Assembly: GCA_964405335.1 (NCBI GenBank)
Contig: CAYONP010000118.1
Location: 1-15,959 of the forward strand
From: CAYONP01 sp964405335
Lineage (GTDB): Bacteria; Armatimonadota; UBA10988
Direction: 5' to 3'
DNA length: 15,959 bases
The notes beneath the pieces were generated by a model. It searched no databases. It saw only the letters and a program-made list of their open reading frames with translations, and was not told the origin of the DNA. A program made the position numbers and the translations under genes. Positions within the stretch are counted from its first letter, which is position 1. Every line of letters starts with the position of its first letter. Below, one piece after another: positions 1-6,005 of this stretch.

Positions 1-8
1 ACAACACT

Positions 9-50
9 CCCCTCTCCCGCGCCGCGCGGGGGAGGGGTTGGGGGTGGGGG
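9..50. repeat. Imperfect palindrome followed by a G-quadruplex-type tract
   Basis: Positions 9-21 and 25-37 are inverted repeats with one mismatch and a 3-nt loop (CCCCTCTCCCGCG against CGCGGGGGAGGGG). The right arm runs into four G-tracts at 28-32, 34-37, 40-44 and 46-50, separated by loops of 1, 2 and 1 nt. That is a strong G-quadruplex motif on the + strand. The architecture (pyrimidine/purine palindrome plus G-rich tail) resembles the end of the 2941-3158 repeat, so it is probably a dispersed intergenic element. Any function is inference. Confidence 0.55.
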
Positions 51-63
51 CTTGCCGCGGGCC

Positions 64-88
64 GGCGCTTTCGGCGAAAGCGCCCTAC
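64..88 (-). repeat. GTAG-tagged hairpin repeat
   Basis: Positions 64-72 (GGCGCTTTC) and 76-84 (GAAAGCGCC) form a perfect 9-bp stem with a 3-nt loop, followed by CTAC at 85-88. Read on the minus strand this is GTAG followed by a hairpin. The same layout, with different stem sequences, recurs at 3873-3895, 5746-5984, 15742-15766 and 15798-15820. The rest of 1-178 holds no gene that I can support. Confidence 0.55.
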
Positions 89-163
89 CTTCGGGCCGCC
101 CGCGCGCGTGCGGCGCCGTCTCGCGCCGCCCTCCTCGATCCCGTGGCCACCAGCGCCGCGCTG

Positions 164-172
164 TGCTAATCT
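164..172 (+). promoter_or_regulatory. Possible extended -10 box giving a leaderless mRNA
   Basis: TGC at 164-166 and TAATCT at 167-172 match an extended -10 (TGn then TAnnnT). They end 6 nt before the ATG at 179, so transcription would start at or next to the start codon. No Shine-Dalgarno sequence precedes this ATG and no -35 box is evident. Matches of this size occur by chance, so this is tentative. Confidence 0.25.
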
Positions 173-178
173 GCCCGC

Positions 179-2917
179 ATGACGCCCGACGAGTTCCGCG
201 AACGATGGACCGACCATGGCCTGCACGAGGAGCAGGCCTATCAAGACCACTTCCGCGACCTCTGCGCCGTGGCCGGCTTCACCCCGCCGACCGACCCCGA
301 CGAGTTCTGCTACCAGAAGCACGTGACCAAACTCGGCGGCACGCCGGGCAAGGCCGATGTCTGGCTGCGCGGCCGGTTCGGCTGGGAGTACAAGTCGCCC
401 GGCGGCGACCTCCACGCCGCCTACCTGCAACTGGCGGGCTATCGCGAAGGGCTCGACAACCCACCGCTGCTGGTCGTCTCCGACCTCGACCGCGTGCAGG
501 TCCACACCAACTTTCCCAACACCACCAAGCAGGTTCACGAGTTCACCACGGCGAGCATCGGCGAACCGGCGACGCTCGAGCTGCTGCGCCGGCTGTTCAC
601 TGCCCCGGACGAGCTGAACCCGCGCTACCAGCGCGAGGAGGTCGCCCGCCAGGCGGCGCGCCGGCTGGCCGAGCTGTTCGACAGCATTACCTCGCACGGC
701 ACCGACCCGCGCGAGGTAGCCCACACGCTCATCCGCCTGGTCTTCTGCTTCTTTGCCGAAGATGCCGGCCTGCTCGCCCCGCGCCTGCTCACCGCGCTGC
801 TCAACCGGCCAATGGTCAAATCGGACGTGATCAACCGCCAACTCGCCAAGCTGCTGAACGTGATGATCACCGGCGGCGACTGGGGGCACGAGATCATCCG
901 CTGTTTCAACGGCGGCCTGTTCGACGAGCGACCGCCGGTCGAGTTGAAACGCCCCGAAATCGTCCTCCTCGCCAAGGCCGCCGACCTCGACTGGAGCAAG
1001 GTCGAGCCGTCGATCTTCGGCAGCCTGCTCGAAGGCGCCCTGTCGCACGACAAGGCGCTGCGCAGCCGGCTCGGCGCACACTACACCGCCCGCGACGACA
1101 TCGAGCTGATCGTCGAGCCGGTCGTCTGCGCCCCGCTCCGCGCCGAATGGACGGCCGTCGCTGGGCGCTGCGAGCAGCTTGCCGGCGGCAGCGAGGGGGT
1201 CGCCGTCAACGGCGCGGCGCGGGCGCAGATCGCCGCCGAGCTCGACGCCTTCCGCCGCCGGCTGGGCGCCTATCGCGTGCTCGACCCGGCGTGCGGCAGC
1301 GGCAACTTCTTGTATGTCGCGCTGGTCGCGCTGCTCAACCTCGAACAGGAGGTGCGCGCCGCCGGCCAGCGCTGGGGCGTCACGCCCGACCTGCTCTACC
1401 GAGTCCAGCCCGAGCAGCTCCACGGGATCGATAAGGACCCCTGGGCGGTCGAGCTGGCGCGGGCGACGATCTGGATTGGCTACCACCAGTGGCACGCCGA
1501 GCACGGTCTCGCCGGGGTCGAAGAGCCGCTGCTCCGCCCGCACGAGACGATCTGCGAAGCCGACGCGATTCTCGGCGACGACGGCGGCGAGCCGGACTGG
1601 CCCGAGGTCGACGCGATCATCGGCAATCCGCCGTTTCTGGGCGGCAAGAAGCTGCGCACGGGACTCGGCGACGACTACGTCGACGGCCTGTTCGCGCTCT
1701 ACGAGGGCCGCGTCCCGCGTGAGGCCGACCTCTGCTGCTACTGGTACGAGAAGGCCCGCACGCAGATCGCCGCCGGCCGTGCCAAACGCGCCGGGCTGCT
1801 GGCGACCAACAGCATCCGCCAAGGGCCGCAGATGCGACCGGTGCTGCAGCGGCTGCTCGACACCGGCGGCATCTTCATGGCCTGGTCGGACCGGGATTGG
1901 CGTGAAGATGGGGCCGCGGTGCGGGTTTCCATGGTCGGCTTCGACGACGGCACGCAGACTGAGCATCTGCTCGACGGCAAGCCGGTCGAGCGGATCCACG
2001 CCGACCTGACCAGCGGCCTCGACCTGACCCAGGCCAAGCGGTTGAAGGCGAACGAGGGCATCGCCTTCATGGGCGACACGAAGGTCGGCCCGTTCGAGAT
2101 CCCGGGCGACCTGGCGCGGGAGATGCTGGCGGCGCCGAACCCGCTCGGCCGCAACAACGCTGACGTGATCCGGCCGTGGTGGAACGGCTTCGATGTCACC
2201 CGCCGTCCGCGCGACATCTGGATCATCGACTTCGGCTGCGAGATGAGCGAGGAAGACGCCGCGCTCTACGAGCGGCCGTTCGAGTATATCCGGGAGTTCG
2301 TCCTGCCGGTGAGGGCTCAGAACAACAGGTCCGGCTATCGCGAGAAGTGGTGGATCCACCATGAGCCTCGGCCGGCGATGCGTCATGCCGTGCTCGGGCT
2401 GAATCGATTCGTTGTGAGCGTCGTCACCGCCAAACACCGACTGTATGTCTGGTGCCCGTCCGATGTGCTGCCGGATAAGCGTCTTGCGGTCTTCGCCTGC
2501 GCCGACGACTACCTCTTCGGCGTCCTCCACTCGCGCGCCCACGAAGTCTGGTCGCTGCGCACCTGCTCGTGGCAGGGCGTGGGCAACGATCCGGTCTACA
2601 CGCCGAGCGTCTGCTTCGACACCTTCCCCTTCCCCACCCCCACGCCCGAGCAGCGCGAGGCGATTGGCGACGCCGCGCGAGCGTTGCACGAGGCGCGGCA
2701 GTCGCGGCTCGACGCCGATCCGAAACTGACGCTCACCGCGCTCTACAACAAGCGTCCGCCGTGGCTCGGCAATTGCCACCGCGCGCTCGACCGCGCCGTG
2801 CTGGCCGCCTATGGCTGGCCCGACAACCTGACCGACGACGAGCTGCTCGAACGCCTGCTGGCCCTCAACCTCACCCGCGCCGAGGATGAGGAGCGGGGCA
2901 TCCTGGTCCGGCCGTAG
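179..2917 (+). CDS. MmeI-like type IIL restriction-modification enzyme (nuclease, N6-adenine methyltransferase and specificity domain in one chain)
   Basis: This 912-aa protein should both cleave and methylate DNA, using S-adenosylmethionine for methylation. The N-terminal nuclease carries the D-X9-ExK signature of the MmeI family (D60, E70, K72 in KADVWLRGRFGWEYK). A helical linker follows. The methyltransferase core has motif I DPACGSGNF (369-377) and motif IV NPPF (483-486), the form typical of adenine-N6 enzymes. The target-recognition region includes DDYLFGVLHSR (about 776-786) and YTPSVCFDTFPFP (about 807-819), both characteristic of the family. The C-terminus ends in the usual ALNLTRAEDEERG segment. 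Length is close to MmeI (about 919 aa) and all catalytic motifs are intact. MmeI-type enzymes need no separate restriction or specificity subunit, and none is seen nearby. The first ATG is used; no Shine-Dalgarno sequence precedes it. The recognition sequence cannot be read from this. The stop TAG lies in GTAGGGCGGGG, a weak hairpin. Confidence 0.9.
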   Translation: MTPDEFRERWTDHGLHEEQAYQDHFRDLCAVAGFTPPTDPDEFCYQKHVTKLGGTPGKADVWLRGRFGWEYKSPGGDLHAAYLQLAGYREGLDNPPLLVVSDLDRVQVHTNFPNTTKQVHEFTTASIGEPATLELLRRLFTAPDELNPRYQREEVARQAARRLAELFDSITSHGTDPREVAHTLIRLVFCFFAEDAGLLAPRLLTALLNRPMVKSDVINRQLAKLLNVMITGGDWGHEIIRCFNGGLFDERPPVELKRPEIVLLAKAADLDWSKVEPSIFGSLLEGALSHDKALRSRLGAHYTARDDIELIVEPVVCAPLRAEWTAVAGRCEQLAGGSEGVAVNGAARAQIAAELDAFRRRLGAYRVLDPACGSGNFLYVALVALLNLEQEVRAAGQRWGVTPDLLYRVQPEQLHGIDKDPWAVELARATIWIGYHQWHAEHGLAGVEEPLLRPHETICEADAILGDDGGEPDWPEVDAIIGNPPFLGGKKLRTGLGDDYVDGLFALYEGRVPREADLCCYWYEKARTQIAAGRAKRAGLLATNSIRQGPQMRPVLQRLLDTGGIFMAWSDRDWREDGAAVRVSMVGFDDGTQTEHLLDGKPVERIHADLTSGLDLTQAKRLKANEGIAFMGDTKVGPFEIPGDLAREMLAAPNPLGRNNADVIRPWWNGFDVTRRPRDIWIIDFGCEMSEEDAALYERPFEYIREFVLPVRAQNNRSGYREKWWIHHEPRPAMRHAVLGLNRFVVSVVTAKHRLYVWCPSDVLPDKRLAVFACADDYLFGVLHSRAHEVWSLRTCSWQGVGNDPVYTPSVCFDTFPFPTPTPEQREAIGDAARALHEARQSRLDADPKLTLTALYNKRPPWLGNCHRALDRAVLAAYGWPDNLTDDELLERLLALNLTRAEDEERGILVRP

Positions 2918-2940
2918 GGCGGGGTGTGCTCGCCGCCGGG

Positions 2941-3158
2941 CCTAACCCCCCGACCCCCTTCCCGCGGCGGGAAGGGGGAGTCATGACCAGACGCACCCGT
3001 TGCCGTTCGACAGAGACGACAGCGCGATCATCTGACTCCCCCTTCCCGCGGCAAGAAGGGGAGTCATGACCAGACGCACCCGTTGCCGTTCGACAGAGAC
3101 GACAGCGCGATCATCTGATTCCCCCTTCCCGCGGCGGGAAGGGGGTCGGGGGGTTAGG
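2941..3158. repeat. Palindrome-spacer tandem repeat with 38-bp inverted ends
   Basis: Three G/C-rich palindromes lie at 2954-2978, about 3038-3061 (degenerate) and 3121-3145. The outer two are a 12-bp stem CCCCCTTCCCGC around a single G. They are separated by two copies of an identical 57-bp spacer (2979-3035 and 3062-3118), giving a period of 83 bp. The outer ends (2941-2978 and 3121-3158, beginning CCTAACCCCCCGACC) are inverted repeats matching at 37 of 38 positions. No coding potential is convincing. This resembles a small non-autonomous element or an expanded intergenic repeat. The remaining intergenic DNA, 2918-2940 and 3159-3282, holds only the promoter described separately. Confidence 0.8.
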
Positions 3159-3185
3159 TCGCCCAGCGGCCCGCCTTGCCCGCCA

Positions 3186-3214
3186 TTGACAGGCCGCCGG
3201 CGATGTAGCACACT
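3186..3214 (+). promoter_or_regulatory. Sigma70-like promoter of the PEP-CTERM gene
   Basis: TTGACA at 3186-3191, a 17-bp spacer and CACACT at 3209-3214 form a sigma70-like promoter with a perfect -35 and a weak -10 (3 of 6). The start would be near 3221, giving a leader of about 60 nt with a good ribosome-binding site (GGGGGAG, 3268-3274). A similar pair, TTGACA-17-CACAAT, precedes the transglutaminase gene. Confidence 0.4.
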
Positions 3215-3282
3215 CGTTACGGATCGAAACCGACCAAGGCAGCGGTCCGATTGGGTGGGTCGCCCTTGGGGGAGAAAACTCG

Positions 3283-3876
3283 ATGCGTTCCTTGCGTCTG
3301 GCCGCCATCGTGGCTGCCATCCTGACCTCCTCGGCCGCTCGGGCCGTGGTGATCGACTTCTCGGCGGTGCCCGCGGGTGAGCTGCCGTCCTACACCGAGG
3401 CGGGGGTGACCTTCACCGCGGTGGCGCCGGGCACGGCCGTCACGGCTTCGGGTTTCGGCGACACCCCGAACGGCACGCCCGGCTTGGTTGGCGTCGTCAC
3501 CGGCGGCATCTTCCCCGAGCTGCGCGCCGACCTGCCGGGCCTGTTCGGCTTCGTGTCGGTCGACCTCGGTGACTTCAACGCCGACGCCGACACGCTGTTC
3601 CTCGAGGTCTACAGCGCCGGCGACGTGCTCCTCGGCAGCACCACGCTGTTGATCGACGATGCCTTTGTCGGCATGATGACGCTGAGCCAGAGCGTGCCGG
3701 GCATCGCCTATGCGATTTACGGCGCGCGCACCCCGGCGCTCGGGGGCAGCTCGGTCTACTCGGACAACTTCACCTTCGAGGATGGAGTGGTGCAGGCCGT
3801 GCCCGAGCCGTCGACGCTGGCCCTGCTGGCCTTCGGCGGGGTGGCCTGCCTGCGCCGGCGGCGGCGGTCCGCGTAG
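3283..3876 (+). CDS. PEP-CTERM sorting-domain exported protein, function unknown
   Basis: This 197-aa protein begins with a Sec signal peptide (MRSLR, hydrophobic core 6-16, likely cleavage after ARA at 19-21). It ends in a PEP-CTERM tag: VPEP at 173-176, a hydrophobic helix LALLAFGGVACL, then RRRRR near the C-terminus. In known systems this tag is processed by exosortase and directs the protein to the cell surface or extracellular matrix. The 150-residue middle is a beta-rich, acidic, Gly/Asp-rich domain with no lysine and no recognisable catalytic motif (for example SVDLGDFNADADTLFLEV). It may be an adhesive or matrix beta-sandwich, which is inference. The start is well supported by GGGGGAG at 3268-3274, eight nucleotides upstream. 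It has its own promoter candidate and appears monocistronic. No exosortase gene is in the window. The TAG stop overlaps the GTAG tag of a hairpin repeat. Confidence 0.88.
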   Translation: MRSLRLAAIVAAILTSSAARAVVIDFSAVPAGELPSYTEAGVTFTAVAPGTAVTASGFGDTPNGTPGLVGVVTGGIFPELRADLPGLFGFVSVDLGDFNADADTLFLEVYSAGDVLLGSTTLLIDDAFVGMMTLSQSVPGIAYAIYGARTPALGGSSVYSDNFTFEDGVVQAVPEPSTLALLAFGGVACLRRRRRSA

Positions 3877-3895
3877 GTCGACCGTCTCGGTCGAC
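3873..3895 (+). repeat. GTAG-tagged hairpin overlapping the PEP-CTERM stop codon
   Basis: GTAG at 3873-3876 contains the TAG stop of the preceding gene. It is followed by a perfect 8-bp stem, GTCGACCG (3877-3884) and CGGTCGAC (3888-3895), with loop TCT. There is no T-tract, so it is not a canonical intrinsic terminator, although it may stabilise the 3' end. A very similar element lies inverted at 15798-15820. Confidence 0.6.
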
Positions 3896-3912
3896 ACCCC
3901 GTAGCACGAGCC

Positions 3913-3982
3913 GCCGACTGGGACGGTCGGCCGACTCGACATCATCACCTTGGTGTCCGCGTCGGTCGAGCGTCTCGGCCGG
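3913..3982. repeat. Two further diverged copies of the GGTCGACCGTC-type hairpin
   Basis: Positions 3913-3919 and 3925-3931 (GCCGACT and GGTCGGC around GGGAC) form a hairpin closely matching the one at 15798-15816 in the same orientation. Positions 3963-3982 (CGGTCGAGCGTCTCGGCCGG) resemble the 3877-3895 element with a few substitutions. With 3873-3895 this makes three related units within about 110 bp, just before the iteron-like array. I see no gene in 3877-4426. Confidence 0.45.
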
Positions 3983-4060
3983 CGGACGGTGACGTCATTC
4001 CAACGCTCTCCGCAGGACTCCCCTCAGGTCGCCCGAACAGCCCCGCGGCCGGCCCGCGAA

Positions 4061-4321
4061 GGTACCACGATCGATCGCACCGTGGGCCCCAGTGGGGCCG
4101 CCGGCCGGGTCTCCGGCGGCGGCGACGGGTCGGTTGCGCGGAAAGGTACCATGAGTGATCGCATCGTCGACTCGAAGCGGACATGCGTGGTACGAGTCGC
4201 CAAGCGGTTCGAACGCTGTTCGGGAGCGCGATGGACGGCCCGCGATACGATCATCCGAGGTACGAACTTCGGCCGCCGGTGCGATCGATCGTGGTACCTC
4301 GATGCGATCGATCGTGGTACA
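4061..4321. other. Iteron-like repeat array, candidate replication origin
   Basis: Six copies of a 21-bp motif (GGTACCACGATCGATCGCA plus CC) lie upstream of the RepA-like gene. On the + strand they are 4061-4081 (reference copy) and 4145-4165 (17 of 21 identical). On the - strand they are 4278-4298 (21 of 21), 4301-4321 (19 of 21), 4244-4264 (14 of 21) and 4174-4194 (13 of 21, weak). The two best minus-strand copies are spaced 23 bp apart, about two helical turns, so bound proteins would sit on one face. The two orientations face each other. Iterons next to a Rep gene are the binding sites of the initiator in iteron plasmids; applying that here is inference. No DnaA box (TTATCCACA-like) was seen. 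A further partial match (GTACCACG) lies at 5785-5792, after the gene. Confidence 0.65.
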
Positions 4322-4369
4322 CAAATCGCTGCGAATCGGCTCAGGGAGCGGGGTCGGACGGCCGCTAGT

Positions 4370-4416
4370 GAGTCGGAGTCCGACTCTTGACATTGTAGAG
4401 TCAGAACTGAGACAGT
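4370..4416 (+). promoter_or_regulatory. Candidate promoter/operator of the RepA-like gene
   Basis: Two overlapping inverted repeats bracket a -35 box: GAGTCGG (4370-4376) with CCGACTC (4380-4386), and GACTCT (4382-4387) with AGAGTC (4397-4402). TTGACA is at 4387-4392, and GACAGT at 4411-4416 is a weak -10 after an 18-bp spacer. The stretch 4381-4426 is only about 46% GC, well below its surroundings, so it could also be the DNA-unwinding part of an origin. Transcription would begin near 4423, a few bases before the ATG at 4427. Overlap of palindromes with the promoter suggests autoregulation, as is common for rep genes; this is inference. Confidence 0.4.
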
Positions 4417-4426
4417 TTCTCCACTG

Positions 4427-5749
4427 ATGATCGATTCGACTCCGGACAACGACCTCGCGGTCGAGCCGCAGGGGGATGACGAGACCACGCGACTGGTCAG
4501 CATCGGCCGTGGGTTCGACCACGCCTCGCTGGCGCTCATTCCGTTCACCATGGCGCTGCACAAGCCGGGCGAGTTCGGTTCGTCGCTGCGCATCGACGAG
4601 CTGCTGCAGGTCGGCGAGCACCGCCGGCGCGTGGCGGTCGAGCTGCACACCGAGGACGGCAAGTCGCTGCCCTATGCCGGCGACCACAAGACTTACCTGG
4701 CGCTGCTCCAGCTCTCGCTGCGCGAGGAGGAGCCGACCCGCGAGCTGGTGTTCGACCGCGTGGCGCTGTTCAACCTGCTCGGCTGGCCGCGCCACGGCCG
4801 CAGCTATGCCAACCTCGAGGCCAGCCTCGACCGGCTCCATGCGGTGCGGATTGTGCTCAAGACCTCGCTGATTGCGCGCAATGGGCAGCCCTACAGCCGG
4901 CGCACGCACGGTTCGCACCTGATCGACACCTACGACATCAGCGACGCACGGGCCGGCGGGCGGTGCATGATCAAGTGGGGCGACATCGTCATGGACGCGA
5001 TCCGCCTCGGCGACCTGAAGAGCCTCGATTGGGACCTGCTCAACGCCCTCGGCGATCCGATCACCGGGCATCTCTATCGCTTGCTCGACCGGCTGATGCT
5101 CAGCGGCGAGACGCGCTGGGAGGTGCACTGGAAGCAGCTCGCGACGATGATCGGCTCGACCGCCAATTACGCCCGACCGGCACGCTTCCGGCAGATCCTC
5201 GACCCGCACCACGAGCGGCTGGTCGAGCACGGCATCATCGACGACGTCGAGTACCGCCGCGGCGGATGGTTCCTCTACCACCTGCGCAACTACCTGCGCG
5301 TGCAACTCCGCCGCGTGCTGGGCGAGCTGGGGGTCTATCCGAAGACGGCGGCGGAGCTGATCACTTCGTTCGACGAGGTGATTGTGATGAGCCAGGTCGA
5401 CTGCCTGCAGCACGGCCTGCGCGGGCGGCCCGAGCGCGTCGGCGGGTTCCTCACCGAGGCGATCCGCCACAACTACGAGCTGAGCTACCCGCCCGACGAC
5501 GTGGACCGCTTCCTGGCCCTCTGGCGGCTCTACGCGCCGGCCGAGCAGAACGCCTATCACCGCGCCGGGATGAAGCTCTGCGGCGGCTTCGGCACGCTCT
5601 TTGACGGCAACCCCGACCCAGCCTGCTGGAGCGCCGACATGCGCGCGACGGTGCGCTTCCTGATCACCTGGAACCTCGACCCGGAGCAGGTCATCCGCGG
5701 TTTCGCGGCGATTGGCGGCAGTTTGTTGCCACCGGAGCGGAGGCGGTAG
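4427..5749 (+). CDS. Replication initiator protein, RepA/RPA-like
   Basis: This 440-aa protein resembles plasmid replication initiator protein A (the RPA family), which binds origin iterons and starts replication. The recognisable region is about residues 35-290. It includes LALIPFTMAL (35-44), GDHKTYLALLQLSL (85-98) and a first winged-helix-like segment with VALFNLLGW and YANLEASLDRLHAVRI (112-142). LIDTYDIS (165-172) follows, then a second such segment from SLDWDLLNALGDPITGHLYRLLDRLML (199-225) to WFLYHLRNYLRVQL. A C-terminal helical part (290-440) has no family that I can name. The gene lies directly behind the 21-bp iteron-like array, which strongly supports the call. The ATG at 4427 lacks a Shine-Dalgarno sequence and lies only about 10 nt after a possible -10 box, so the mRNA may be leaderless. 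No parA/parB, mobilisation or toxin-antitoxin gene is nearby. Whether this drives a plasmid or a chromosome cannot be decided here. Confidence 0.75.
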   Translation: MIDSTPDNDLAVEPQGDDETTRLVSIGRGFDHASLALIPFTMALHKPGEFGSSLRIDELLQVGEHRRRVAVELHTEDGKSLPYAGDHKTYLALLQLSLREEEPTRELVFDRVALFNLLGWPRHGRSYANLEASLDRLHAVRIVLKTSLIARNGQPYSRRTHGSHLIDTYDISDARAGGRCMIKWGDIVMDAIRLGDLKSLDWDLLNALGDPITGHLYRLLDRLMLSGETRWEVHWKQLATMIGSTANYARPARFRQILDPHHERLVEHGIIDDVEYRRGGWFLYHLRNYLRVQLRRVLGELGVYPKTAAELITSFDEVIVMSQVDCLQHGLRGRPERVGGFLTEAIRHNYELSYPPDDVDRFLALWRLYAPAEQNAYHRAGMKLCGGFGTLFDGNPDPACWSADMRATVRFLITWNLDPEQVIRGFAAIGGSLLPPERRR

Positions 5750-5991
5750 GCCGGCGCATTGCCATGCGCCGGTACGAGGTCGGCGTACCACGTACGACCC
5801 CTGGCGTAGGGGCGCATGGCAATGCGCCCGTTCGGTCGGTGCCCACGCCAGACCGCCGGCGCATTGCGATGCGCCGCTACGGACGTCACACAGCACCACG
5901 ACACCTGGCGTAGGGGCGCATGGCAATGCGCCCGTTGTTGCGGCGGGCACGCCGGTCGCTCGGCGCATTGCGATGCGCCGCTACAGACGTC
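5746..5991. repeat. Array of five palindromic hairpins in alternating orientation, with a 104-bp tandem period
   Basis: Five hairpins share the core GGCGCAT-NNNN-ATGCGCC: 5751-5772, 5810-5829, 5857-5876, 5914-5933 and 5961-5980. Each has an 8-9 bp perfect stem and a 4-nt loop. They alternate in orientation, shown by the GTAG tag before copies 1, 2 and 4 and the CTAC after copies 3 and 5. Copies 2+3 and 4+5 form two larger units (5794-5887 and 5898-5991) repeating every 104 bp. The array fills the junction between the converging RepA-like and TPR genes, and its first GTAG (5746-5749) contains the RepA stop codon. It may act as a bidirectional RNA 3' end, although no T-tract is present. Confidence 0.8.
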
Positions 5992-6005
5992 GCAGATGGA
6001 TGCGA

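Noticed and set aside
52..1434. 460-aa open frame on the plus strand before and within the R-M gene
   Set aside because: Overlaps the MmeI-like gene in another frame. The product is Arg/Pro/Ala-rich with no recognisable motif.
2979..3118. CRISPR array (57-bp units between palindromes)
   Set aside because: The supposed spacers are identical, the repeats are degenerate palindromes, there are only two units, and no cas gene is present.
4061..4321. CRISPR or transposon ends
   Set aside because: Copies are irregularly spaced, in both orientations and next to a rep gene, which fits iterons better. No transposase was found.
3877..4426. DnaA boxes (TTATCCACA-like) indicating a classical oriC
   Set aside because: None seen on either strand of this stretch.
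3995..5968. 657-aa open frame on the minus strand
   Set aside because: It is the antisense of the RepA-like gene and of the flanking iteron-like and hairpin repeats. The product is Arg/Ala/Val-rich with no domain.
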